Assembly (NCBI GenBank): GCA_902797415.1
Contig: CADBSQ010000060.1
Span: forward strand, 1 to 12,820
Length of the DNA stretch: 12,820 nucleotides
Source: an uncultured Erysipelotrichaceae bacterium
Lineage (GTDB): Bacteria; Bacillota_I; Bacilli_A; RF39; UBA660
Direction: 5' to 3'
Under the pieces are notes generated by a model. The model was given only the letters and a program-made list of their open reading frames with translations. It did not search any database and was not told the DNA's origin. Every line of letters starts with the position of its first letter. Positions within the stretch are counted from its first letter, which is position 1. Position numbers and translations under genes: made by a program. Of the stretch, positions 6,224 to 12,820 are shown one piece after another.

Positions 6224-7360
6224 GTGAATAAAAAAAAGATATTGATTTTATATGCAACATACGGAACAGGACACAAAGCAATTGCAACGTATGTAAAAGA
6301 TTATTTTACTAAATATGGTGATTATGAAATAAAGCTAATCGATATTTTAGATTACAGTAGTTTTGTTGTGGGTAACTTTGCTGATAAAGTTTTTAATTCA
6401 TTACTTTTAAAAGTACCTGCTTTGTGGGATTTTATTTACTACTCTACAGATAATAAAATAGGTGGAAAAGTTGGTGCGGGATTTCAGTCAAGAACTCTCA
6501 ACAAAGAAAAACTAACTAGGGATGTATTATCATATGATCCAGATTTGATAATTACTACCCACTTTACAGCAACAAACTTCATATGTAGACTTAAAAAGAA
6601 CACAGTAATAGATGTTCCTCTCGTTTGTATAGTAACAGACCATAAAGCACATCAAATCTGGTTAGAGCTTAACAAATATACAGATGCACTAATCGTAAGC
6701 AGTATAGAAATCAAAAGGAGTTTAATAAAAAAAGGAATAGAATCAAGGAAGATTAAAACATTTGGCATTCCTGTTTCAGAAAAATATATTAAAGAATTAT
6801 ATGATAAAACTAGTTTAATGAAAAAATACAAAGTTATGGGAGACAAACCTGTAATCTTATTTTACGCAGGTGGTGGTGATGGATCATTTGCATCGATTCC
6901 TTACCTTTTAACAATCATTGAATTAAAACTAGATGCTATAGTATTCTTTGTTTGTGGCAAAAACCAAAAACTAAGAGAAAAAGCTCGTGGAATGGTAAGA
7001 AGGCATAATGCTAAAAATATAAGAGTACTTGGTTTTATTGATACTGGTCCTGAATATATGGCAATAAGTGATTTTGTTATTACCAGACCTGGTGGTATTA
7101 CAACCACTGAAGCATTATGCTTTAATAGACCAATGGTTTTAATTAAGGGTGTTGGAGGTCAAGAAAATGATAATACAAGATTCTTACAGAAAAAAGGATA
7201 TGCTATAAATGCCAAGTGGTTATTCAAATTCAGATATACTCTCAAAAACTTGTGTAATAATCCTAAAAGTCTAGAAACGTTTAAAAATAAAGTAAAAAAA
7301 GCTAATAAAAACAATGCAATGGAAAAACTATTTAACATGATTAATTCCATGCTAAAGTAA
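6224..7360 (+). CDS. Processive diacylglycerol glucosyltransferase, MGDG synthase/GT28 family
   Basis: A 378-aa glycosyltransferase of the UgtP/MGDG synthase type. It transfers a hexose, most often glucose from UDP-glucose, to diacylglycerol at the inner face of the membrane. The product is membrane glycolipid, often the lipoteichoic acid anchor. The N-terminal lipid-acceptor domain opens with KKKILILYATYGTGHKA (GTGHKA at 14-19) and contains PDLIITTHFTA and VTDHKAHQIW. The C-terminal nucleotide-sugar domain has YAGGGDGSF (about 214-222), RVLGFIDTGPEYMAISD and the sugar-nucleotide motif RPGGITTTEAL (288-298). GTG 6224 is preferred over GTG 6215 because the promoter start falls near 6213 and GGGTG sits 6 bases before 6224. 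The length is normal for the family. The sugar and number of units added cannot be read from sequence. It probably shares a transcript with the next gene, 39 bases away with no terminator. Confidence 0.92.
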   Translation: MNKKKILILYATYGTGHKAIATYVKDYFTKYGDYEIKLIDILDYSSFVVGNFADKVFNSLLLKVPALWDFIYYSTDNKIGGKVGAGFQSRTLNKEKLTRDVLSYDPDLIITTHFTATNFICRLKKNTVIDVPLVCIVTDHKAHQIWLELNKYTDALIVSSIEIKRSLIKKGIESRKIKTFGIPVSEKYIKELYDKTSLMKKYKVMGDKPVILFYAGGGDGSFASIPYLLTIIELKLDAIVFFVCGKNQKLREKARGMVRRHNAKNIRVLGFIDTGPEYMAISDFVITRPGGITTTEALCFNRPMVLIKGVGGQENDNTRFLQKKGYAINAKWLFKFRYTLKNLCNNPKSLETFKNKVKKANKNNAMEKLFNMINSMLK

Positions 7361-7399
7361 TAATAATTTATTTATTTCATATTATTAAATGGTGATAAT

Positions 7400-7636
7400 A
7401 TGAATGAAGAACTTATTGATAGGGTTTCCAAGAAAACAAATGTTAAGAAAGATTTGATTATTGACTTAGCAAAAAAACTATCAAGTGGCAATATGAAAGA
7501 TGAAAAAACAATTAAAGAGGTTATAACATCCTTAGAAGAAGCAACGGGTAAAAAAATAACAAATGAAACAAAAGAAAAGATAGTTGATACTATCAAAAAT
7601 GATAAAGTACCAAAAGACGTTGATAAAATGTTTTAA
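7400..7636 (+). CDS. spoVIF: Stage VI sporulation protein F-like protein
   Basis: A 78-aa small protein. The pattern VSKKTNVKKDLIIDLAKKLSSGN, DEKTIKEVITSL, TGKKITNETKEKIVDTIKND and the ending KVPKDVDKMF fit the SpoVIF family (about 75-90 aa). In Bacillus subtilis that protein is needed late in sporulation for GerR-dependent coat gene expression. GGTGA lies 4 bases before the ATG. It follows the glucosyltransferase on the same strand, and no promoter is seen between them, so it may be cotranscribed with a housekeeping gene rather than driven by a sporulation sigma factor. Its presence suggests a spore-forming lineage or a remnant of one. Family assignment is from memory of the consensus; function here is inferred. 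Confidence 0.78.
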   Translation: MNEELIDRVSKKTNVKKDLIIDLAKKLSSGNMKDEKTIKEVITSLEEATGKKITNETKEKIVDTIKNDKVPKDVDKMF

Positions 7637-7666
7637 AAAAAATGAAAATTGTATTTTCATTTTTTT
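7636..7666 (+). terminator. Terminator after the SpoVIF-like gene
   Basis: A 14-bp stem (AAAAAAATGAAAAT at 7636-7649 with ATTTTCATTTTTTT at 7653-7666) has a 3-base loop. Only one G-C pair is present, but the stem is long and ends in seven T. It overlaps the previous stop codon, and its right arm contains the -35 of the next promoter. Confidence 0.75.
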
Positions 7667-7682
7667 ACTTTTATGATATAAT
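7654..7682 (+). promoter_or_regulatory. Promoter of the cadherin-like membrane protein gene
   Basis: The -35-like TTTTCA (7654-7659), a 17-base spacer and an extended -10 TGATATAAT (7674-7682). The expected start is near 7689. This position excludes the longer frame that opens at 7642, because that codon lies upstream of the promoter. Confidence 0.72.
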
Positions 7683-7710
7683 TTTTTTGAGAATAGGAGA
7701 GAAGAACTTT

Positions 7711-8826
7711 ATGAGAAGATCGTATTTTATATTTATTTTGGTACTTTTAATTACAATTAGTACAAACGTTTTTGCTGCTTGCGGTGATATAAATCAAGTT
7801 AGTGTTGATGTAGGAACGATTAAAAAAGATGGAAAAAATTATATAATATATGTACCCGTAGGTGCTAAAAGTGTAAACATAAGTGCAAGTGCTTCTGGTG
7901 ACTGGGTAAAAGGATATGGACCTAGAACCTTATCTACTGGAAACGTAACAAAACTAATGGTTGATGGTTCAACATGTGGTGGTGGAACTTATACTTATCA
8001 AATAAGTTTTCAACAAACTGATGAAGTTATAGCAGCAAATACTACGACAACTGCTGAAAATACAGCTAGTACTCAATCTGCTAGTACTGAATCAAATAAT
8101 GGTACCGCTTCAACAAAAAATGAAATATTTTTATCAAGTTTAAAAATAGAAGGTTACGAAATTAAGTTTGATAAGAACGTTGATTTGTATACAATAAAAG
8201 TTAAAAACGATGTTAAAAGAGTTGATATAGAGGCTGTTGCAGAAGACAAAACTGCTAAAGTGGATATATCTGATAATGCAAAAGCACTAGAAGAAGGGGA
8301 AAATAAAATACTAATTAATCTAGTTAACAGCGAAAACAAAAAAGGCCAATACATTATCGTTGTTGATAGAGAAAAAACTTTAGATGATAATGCTTATCTT
8401 GCTGATATTAAAATAGATGGACACTTATTAACTTTTGATCGTGATACAACAGAATATAATCTAGAAATTGGTAATGAAACAGCATTAAATATTGTTCCAG
8501 TTACTGAGAGTAAAAAAGCTGAAGCTACTGTTAAAGGAAATGAAGATTTAACTGATGGCTCTAAAATAACTATTACAGTAAAAGCTGAAGATGGAACAAA
8601 AAGAGACTACGTTATAAACATATCTAAAAAATTTAATATATTTGATTATTGGATTTATCCTGCTATAGGTGGTTTAATATTCTTATTATTAATTTTATTA
8701 ATTATTAGAAAAAGAAGAAAAAAGAAAAAAGCAAAAAAAGAAAAAAAATCATCTGAAAAAGAAACTAAAACAAAAAAAGATTCTGAAAAATCAGCAGAAT
8801 CAGATAGTGAAGTATTTAAACTATAA
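7711..8826 (+). CDS. Secreted, membrane-anchored protein with cadherin-like beta-sandwich domains
   Basis: A 371-aa protein. A signal peptide covers residues 1-22 (MRRSYFIFILVLLITISTNV, then FA before ACG). A small beta domain follows (about 24-105), with two cysteines (24 and 89) that could pair. A Thr/Ser/Asn-rich linker runs over about 108-136 (TTTTAENTASTQSASTESNN). Two cadherin-like beta-sandwich domains come next, at about 138-221 (LSSLKIEGYEIKFDKNVDLY) and 224-306 (LADIKIDGHLLTFDRDTTEY), each ending in a YxIxVxR/K strand. One membrane helix (about 315-332) leads into a strongly basic then acidic tail of about 38 residues inside the cell. ATG 7711 is chosen because AGGAGAG is 9 bases upstream and the signal peptide begins there; the frame is open upstream to 7642. 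It is a surface protein with ligand- or matrix-binding type domains; the partner is unknown. Confidence 0.88.
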   Translation: MRRSYFIFILVLLITISTNVFAACGDINQVSVDVGTIKKDGKNYIIYVPVGAKSVNISASASGDWVKGYGPRTLSTGNVTKLMVDGSTCGGGTYTYQISFQQTDEVIAANTTTTAENTASTQSASTESNNGTASTKNEIFLSSLKIEGYEIKFDKNVDLYTIKVKNDVKRVDIEAVAEDKTAKVDISDNAKALEEGENKILINLVNSENKKGQYIIVVDREKTLDDNAYLADIKIDGHLLTFDRDTTEYNLEIGNETALNIVPVTESKKAEATVKGNEDLTDGSKITITVKAEDGTKRDYVINISKKFNIFDYWIYPAIGGLIFLLLILLIIRKRRKKKKAKKEKKSSEKETKTKKDSEKSAESDSEVFKL

Positions 8827-8855
8827 AAGAATCATATAATCATGATTCTTTTTTT
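8825..8855. terminator. Bidirectional terminator between convergent genes
   Basis: An 11-bp stem (AAAAGAATCAT at 8825-8835 with ATGATTCTTTT at 8842-8852) has a 6-base loop and T-runs on both strands. The left arm overlaps the stop of the cadherin-like gene. The TGA of the minus-strand gene (8840-8842) lies at the loop, so one hairpin serves both genes. Confidence 0.87.
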
Positions 8856-9196
8856 ATAACCTCTTTTGCAGAGTCCCTATAAGCTCTGAGTAAATTTCCG
8901 GCACCCAATTTAGTCCCTCCAAAGTATCTAACTACCGCAATTAAATGTGAGTTTAAATTTTCTCTTTCTAAAGTATTATATATCTGGATACCAGCTGTAC
9001 CAAGAGGCTCTTTATCATCAGTTTTTTTAGCAGTATTTTTAAAGATATATGCATAGGGAATATGTCTAGCTTTTTTGTGTTCTTTTTTCAGCGTGTTTAA
9101 AATAGTTTCGACTTCGTCTATAGAGTCTATTTCAAAAAAGTAGCTAATAAATCTAGATTTTTTAATAATTATTTCGTTCATATTTATAAGTTTCAA
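8840..9196 (-). CDS. Stand-alone UPF0029 (YigZ/IMPACT-type) domain protein
   Basis: A 118-aa protein consisting only of the UPF0029 domain. Recognisable parts are IKKSRFISYF (11-20), KKARHIPYAYIF (41-52), TDDKEPLGTAG (59-69) and VVRYFGGTKLGAGNLLRAY (88-106), matching the family signature RYFGGxKLGxGxLxRAY. Usual bacterial YigZ is about 200 aa and carries a second domain (DUF1949) after this one, which is missing here. The frame ends cleanly at a TGA within a terminator, so this is a short version and not an obvious truncation. The start is TTG 9196, preceded by AGGA at 9 bases; an ATG at 9181 is the alternative. A TATAAT (plus 9212-9217) upstream may be its -10, with a weak -35. The cellular role of the family is not settled. 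Confidence 0.9.
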   Translation of the reverse strand: MKLINMNEIIIKKSRFISYFFEIDSIDEVETILNTLKKEHKKARHIPYAYIFKNTAKKTDDKEPLGTAGIQIYNTLERENLNSHLIAVVRYFGGTKLGAGNLLRAYRDSAKEVIKKES

Positions 9197-9211
9197 ATTA
9201 TCACATCCTAA

Positions 9212-9217
9212 ATTATA
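9212..9217 (-). promoter_or_regulatory. Possible -10 element of the UPF0029 gene
   Basis: A perfect TATAAT on the minus strand. The matching -35 position (plus 9235-9240, TCAAGC) is poor. The predicted transcript start would be near 9205, within about 10 bases of the TTG start. Confidence 0.5.
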
Positions 9218-9236
9218 ATAAATTGTTTTTTTTTGC

Positions 9237-9265
9237 TTGACTAAATTTCATTTTTATATTAGTAT
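9237..9265 (+). promoter_or_regulatory. Promoter of the sortase-surface protein operon
   Basis: TTGACT (9237-9242), a 17-base spacer and TAGTAT (9260-9265). The expected start is near 9272, in front of the sortase gene. No terminator or promoter is seen between the sortase and the following surface protein gene, so this is probably the promoter for both. Confidence 0.7.
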
Positions 9266-9310
9266 ATATCTCAACAAAAATCAATGGATAATTGGTGGTG
9301 TTATTTGTAT

Positions 9311-10033
9311 ATGAAAAAGGATAAAATCGTGTTGCTAGTGGGCATCTACTTTTTTATCTTTTCTTATATACATTTTTTTGTTAGAGAAAGGCCAAAAGTT
9401 ATTGCTCACAGTTACAGCAACGTTATTGCTAAAACAGTGACTAAAACAGTAGCAAAAACAAGAAAGCTGAATATAAGCAAACCTAAGGAAGTGGAAAAGG
9501 ATTATTCGAATGTAGGTTTATTAAGTATTGAAAATGAAGACAGCTTTTCTTCCATTGTAATGCAAGGAGAGGACAATTCATATTTCTTAAATCATGATCA
9601 ATATGGTAAAGAAAACATATTTGGTATACCATTTTTAGATTATCGAGTCAATGATAGCAGCAAGGTGCTTATCATATATGGTCATAATTCAAAGAATGTA
9701 AATCTACCATTTAAAACTTTTGAAAACTATTATAGTAAAAACTACTATGATAATCACAAGTACATTGATTTTGTATTAAAAGAAGAGAAAAGGCGGTACG
9801 AAATATTTTCGGTTTTTGTAGAAACCGAAAACTGGGATTACTTAGATATTGATTTCCCGACACAAAAAAGTTACTACGAGCATCTTTACAACCTATACAA
9901 AAAATCAATCTATGATACTGGTTATGAAGTAAATGATGATGAAGCATTAATAATTCAAACTTGTAGTACAAAAAAAGAATATCAAAAGTTTGATAAAAAG
10001 TTTTTATTAATTATATCTAGGAGGGTTTTGTAA
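9311..10033 (+). CDS. Class B-type sortase
   Basis: A 240-aa membrane-anchored transpeptidase that joins surface proteins carrying a sorting signal to the cell wall or to each other. An N-terminal membrane segment covers about residues 6-23 (IVLLVGIYFFIFSYIHFF). An extended linker with short KTV/KT repeats follows. The catalytic histidine is His125 in YGHNSKN and the catalytic cysteine is Cys218 in IIQTCST. The position usually occupied by the catalytic arginine before the last hydrophobic strand appears to be Lys230 (DKKFLLIIS); arginines occur instead at 237-238 (SRRVL). Overall order and spacing fit class B. ATG 9311 is chosen because GGTGGTG ends 10 bases upstream; the longer frame from ATG 9284 has no Shine-Dalgarno. 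The following surface protein starts one base after this stop, and its AGGAGGG ribosome site lies inside this gene, so the two are coupled. Confidence 0.87.
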   Translation: MKKDKIVLLVGIYFFIFSYIHFFVRERPKVIAHSYSNVIAKTVTKTVAKTRKLNISKPKEVEKDYSNVGLLSIENEDSFSSIVMQGEDNSYFLNHDQYGKENIFGIPFLDYRVNDSSKVLIIYGHNSKNVNLPFKTFENYYSKNYYDNHKYIDFVLKEEKRRYEIFSVFVETENWDYLDIDFPTQKSYYEHLYNLYKKSIYDTGYEVNDDEALIIQTCSTKKEYQKFDKKFLLIISRRVL

Positions 10034-10034
10034 A

Positions 10035-12820
10035 ATGATAGACTACATATCAAAAAAATTAAAATTTATATTTGCGATTCTCTACACACTTTATGCTGTT
10101 GTTGCACCAGTTGGAGTTGTTGTAGTAAAAGCAGCTGAAGGACCTCAAAAAGGTGATATATACGATGCTGCTACTAATACTTACGGAGACTCTACAAGTG
10201 TTAAAGTTTCCACAGGTTCTTTAGATGAAGAAGGTAATATTGAAATTACCAAAACTGTATCTAAAACTGACACGCTTGGTAAATATAAGGTTAGTTTTGA
10301 TATTAAAAGTAAAAAAGTTACCGAACATGTAAAAGTACCAAGTTATACTGTATTTGTTTTAGACGCATCGACATCCATGAGAGGTACTCCATGGAATAAC
10401 GCAGTTAACGCTGCAATTAGTGCATCTCAAACATTAGTTAATTCTAATGAAGAAGCAAAAGTTGCACTAGTTACATTTGGTCTAGATTCAAGTATAAAAA
10501 GAGGTTTTGCTCATTCTGCTTTTACAAATAGTGATTTTGGCTCACTTCTAGGAGCAACAAACTATGATGCAGGGCTTATGAGAGCATACGAGCTTTTATC
10601 TGATCCGAGTATCGAAGAAAATGCAGTTAAAAACGTGGTTTTTATAAGTGATGGCGAACCAAACGTTGGTTTAGCTCCATTAGTTGGTGCACAAGCAACA
10701 CACACTGAATGGTCAATTTTTGGCTCATACACCACATATAGTAAGTCTTCAATAGGTAATTATTATTATGTACCTGATGGAAAAACTTACTTAACTGGTG
10801 CTGCTCAAAATACAAACTACTATTACGGATTCAGATCTGATAATACAAGTGTACAAAACTATGATTATAACGGTGAATCATACGACAGAAATGGTACACT
10901 AAATAAAATTAAAGCTCTTTTAACAGGAGAACATGAAAACATATATTCAATTTCTTATAATATTCAAAATGCTACATATAGAGCAAACTTACAAGAAATT
11001 GCAACAAACGGAAATTATCAAAACACTGATTCTAGTGGAATAGGGGAGACTCTTGCTCAAATGGCTAATAAAATAAACGAAGCTTATGCAGGCACAAACG
11101 CTTCACTAGTAGATCATCTTGGAACAGAATTTACAATAGCTGGCGAAGATGGAACAAGTTATACTAAAACATTAGCTGAAATTCATGAAAGCAATGAGCC
11201 GATCGAGTTTGAAATTGAAATTGATCCAAATTCACCAACTGGAATGTATGATACTAATGCTGGATTTGAATTATCATATAAAGACTCAAGCGGTCAAGAG
11301 CAAGTGCTTGAATGTGATGAGAATCCACAAGTTTATTGGGAAGGACCACAATATACAATAAATTATTTTATAAACGGTCAAACTACTGCCTTTAATACAG
11401 AAAATGTTGATACTGGCGTTAAAATAGGTGATGTTATTACTGAAGAGGATTTATTAGATAAAATAGCAGAAAACACACCAAAGGGTTATGGATATAAAAA
11501 TTTAAATCCAACTTCTATCACTATCGGTGAAGATAAAACACAAAATGTAATAAATGTTTACTATGATAAAATTCCTGTAAATATTATGAATAATACGATA
11601 ACAAAAACAGGAACAAACAGCATTTCTCATACAGATGATGAAGTATCTTATGTTGTAACTTACAATGCAAAAATAGATGATTTTGCGGGTTCAGCATATA
11701 TTAAAATAGTTGACCAATTGCCATATGAAATTGATACAACTAAAACAGATATTAATAATTTGGATGGTGGGGTGTACAACTCAATTAATAAAACAATTAC
11801 ATGGAATGTAAGGATTGATGATATAGATACTTTCACATCTAAAGAAGCAAAGGAAATAACAATAAATAAATCTTATACAGTGGTTTATAGAGGTATTGAT
11901 GCTTCTTTAAGTAGTTCATCAAATAATACTTTTGAAAACAATGTAGGGGCTACATTGACGCTAGATGGTAGTGACAATGAAACTGAAAAAGCAAAACAAG
12001 TAACTACTATAGCAGTAATTGGAGAGGTTACAGCTAATTATTATAAAGATGGTACAACAGAGCCTCTTGCTAAAAGTGAAACTACTGAAGGTTTAGTTGG
12101 AGCAGATTATCAAACTGAAGAAAAAAGTATTTATGGATACACTTTGAAAGAAACTCCATCTAATGCAACTGGTACATATGCCGTTGATCCAACAACAGTT
12201 AATTATTATTATGTACCGAAGGCAGGAACGATTGAAGAAGAAGCAACTAAAACTGCTGATAAAACCTTAGCCAATATTAATAATGGAGTAGACTATAAGG
12301 TTGAATATAACGCTACAATCAATGATTATGTTGGACCAGCAACTGTTACAGTAGTAGATTACTTACAATACAAAATTGATGAAGAAAAATCTGATCTTAG
12401 TGGTGGTACTTATAATGAAAACAATAAAACTATTACTTGGACAGAAGAGTTCAACATTAATGAAGATAACAAAGATATCCAAATAGCTAAAAACATCAAA
12501 TTATACTATATTGGTATAGATAGTGATGTTATTGCTAATGATATTGTAACGGAGACTGTATTTGGTGAAACAACCACTAATGATGATGATAGTGCAATAA
12601 CTAGGGTCGAAAAAGGTAATGTTATTGCAACTTACACTGATGAAGCAGGTAAGACTTTAGCACCTAGTGAATCAAGTACAGGTCTAGTTGGAGACAATTA
12701 CACCACAGAAGAAAAAACAATATATGGTTATACTTTAAAAGAAACTCCATCTAATGCCACAGGTACTTATACTAAAAATGATATAACAGTTGGATATGTT
12801 TATGTTAAAAATATAGGTAC
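10035..12820 (+). CDS. Large VWA/MucBP surface protein, probable sortase substrate (3' end outside window)
   Basis: At least 928 residues, open to the window end. The signal peptide (1 to about 33) has a long hydrophobic core (FIFAILYTLYAVVAPVGVVVV) and a cleavage site near KAAEG. A von Willebrand A domain follows, about 105-345. It has a complete metal-binding MIDAS: DxSxS at 110-114 (DASTS), Thr175 (GATNYDAG) and Asp206 (SDGEPN). A Tyr-rich insertion lies near 225-275. Residues about 437-515 form a MucBP-like beta domain (YTINYFINGQ). Then come two copies of a composite repeat: a DUF11-like, possibly isopeptide, domain (516-662; 730-860) followed by a MucBP domain (663-729; 861-926). VWA plus MucBP repeats indicates an adhesin, perhaps binding mucin or host matrix. 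The ATG at 10035 has AGGAGGG 9 bases upstream. The expected sorting motif and anchor lie beyond the window. Likely cotranscribed with the preceding sortase. Confidence 0.9.
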   Translation, partial: MIDYISKKLKFIFAILYTLYAVVAPVGVVVVKAAEGPQKGDIYDAATNTYGDSTSVKVSTGSLDEEGNIEITKTVSKTDTLGKYKVSFDIKSKKVTEHVKVPSYTVFVLDASTSMRGTPWNNAVNAAISASQTLVNSNEEAKVALVTFGLDSSIKRGFAHSAFTNSDFGSLLGATNYDAGLMRAYELLSDPSIEENAVKNVVFISDGEPNVGLAPLVGAQATHTEWSIFGSYTTYSKSSIGNYYYVPDGKTYLTGAAQNTNYYYGFRSDNTSVQNYDYNGESYDRNGTLNKIKALLTGEHENIYSISYNIQNATYRANLQEIATNGNYQNTDSSGIGETLAQMANKINEAYAGTNASLVDHLGTEFTIAGEDGTSYTKTLAEIHESNEPIEFEIEIDPNSPTGMYDTNAGFELSYKDSSGQEQVLECDENPQVYWEGPQYTINYFINGQTTAFNTENVDTGVKIGDVITEEDLLDKIAENTPKGYGYKNLNPTSITIGEDKTQNVINVYYDKIPVNIMNNTITKTGTNSISHTDDEVSYVVTYNAKIDDFAGSAYIKIVDQLPYEIDTTKTDINNLDGGVYNSINKTITWNVRIDDIDTFTSKEAKEITINKSYTVVYRGIDASLSSSSNNTFENNVGATLTLDGSDNETEKAKQVTTIAVIGEVTANYYKDGTTEPLAKSETTEGLVGADYQTEEKSIYGYTLKETPSNATGTYAVDPTTVNYYYVPKAGTIEEEATKTADKTLANINNGVDYKVEYNATINDYVGPATVTVVDYLQYKIDEEKSDLSGGTYNENNKTITWTEEFNINEDNKDIQIAKNIKLYYIGIDSDVIANDIVTETVFGETTTNDDDSAITRVEKGNVIATYTDEAGKTLAPSESSTGLVGDNYTTEEKTIYGYTLKETPSNATGTYTKNDITVGYVYVKNIG
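12021..12221 (+). repeat. MucBP-type domain repeat, copy 1
   Basis: Encodes about 67 residues beginning GEVTANYYKDG, with GLVGADYQTEEKSIYGYTLK in the middle and ending VNYYYVPK. The stretch around 12135-12180 is almost identical in DNA to copy 2, 591 bases downstream. Confidence 0.85.
12615..12812 (+). repeat. MucBP-type domain repeat, copy 2
   Basis: Encodes about 66 residues beginning GNVIATYTDEAG, with GLVGDNYTTEEKTIYGYTLK in the middle and ending VGYVYVKN. It shares the run YGYTLKETPSNATGTY exactly with copy 1. More copies may follow past the window end. Confidence 0.85.

Noticed and set aside
7642..7710. Longer N-terminus for the cadherin-like protein, starting at ATG 7642
   Set aside because: That codon lies inside the preceding terminator and upstream of the TATAAT promoter; ATG 7711 has a good ribosome site and begins a normal signal peptide.
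7771..7782. Possible lipoprotein cleavage site (FAAC) in the cadherin-like protein
   Set aside because: The residue at -3 is Phe and not Leu/Val/Ile, the protein has its own C-terminal membrane anchor, and the cysteine may pair with Cys89.
9284..9310. Longer start of the sortase at ATG 9284
   Set aside because: No Shine-Dalgarno upstream, while ATG 9311 has GGTGGTG at proper spacing and begins the lysine-led membrane segment. The distance from the -10 would fit a short leader, so it is not fully excluded.
1..12820. tRNA, rRNA, riboswitch, CRISPR or insertion sequence
   Set aside because: I saw no cloverleaf, conserved rRNA or riboswitch core, regularly spaced direct repeats, or transposase with terminal repeats on either strand.

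Overview
The window comes from a low-GC (about 30% by eye) Bacillota genome, probably a Bacilli/Clostridia-type gut or host-associated bacterium. The grounds are the AT-rich codon use, purine-rich Shine-Dalgarno sites, short U-tract hairpin terminators, a SpoVIF-like sporulation protein, a diacylglycerol glucosyltransferase, a class B sortase and a MucBP/VWA surface protein. TAA, TAG and TGA are all used as stops at gene ends, so this is the standard bacterial code and not the Mollicute TGA=Trp code. I cannot name a species.

Layout. (1) 2-685: the 3' end of topA (DNA topoisomerase I) with three C-terminal zinc ribbons, closed by a terminator. (2) 763-5043: a self-contained operon of four tightly coupled genes (ATG, GTG, TTG, ATG starts; junctions of 0, -4 and -8 bases) between a good promoter and a strong terminator. 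None belongs to a family I recognise with confidence. All are charged and helix-rich, with no signal peptide. The last two contain short helical repeats that read like mTERF repeats, and the 631-aa protein has a C-terminal segment with a faint RelE/ParE-like pattern. This is the best candidate for an undescribed system. (3) 5097-5414: an orphan LL-H-type holin-like membrane protein with no phage genes around it. (4) 5621-6121, minus strand: a shortened LexA-like repressor whose cleavage region and catalytic lysine strand are missing. It is divergent from (5) 6224-7636: a glycolipid glucosyltransferase followed by a SpoVIF-like protein. The two divergent promoters have nearly adjacent -35 boxes covered by a 10-bp inverted repeat, a likely operator. 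(6) 7711-8826: a secreted, membrane-anchored protein with two cadherin-like beta-sandwich domains. (7) 8840-9196, minus strand: a stand-alone UPF0029 (YigZ/IMPACT) domain protein, convergent with the previous gene and sharing its terminator. (8) 9311-12820: a class B sortase followed one base later by a large VWA/MucBP surface protein that runs off the window.

How it fits together. Much of the right half concerns the envelope: membrane glycolipid synthesis, a membrane-anchored adhesive-domain protein, and a sortase with what is probably its own substrate. The LexA-like protein may be a local regulator of the glucosyltransferase operon and of itself. The left-hand four-gene operon is probably cytoplasmic and its role is unknown. 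Several promoters sit so close to their start codons that the predicted 5' leaders are only about 10 bases long.
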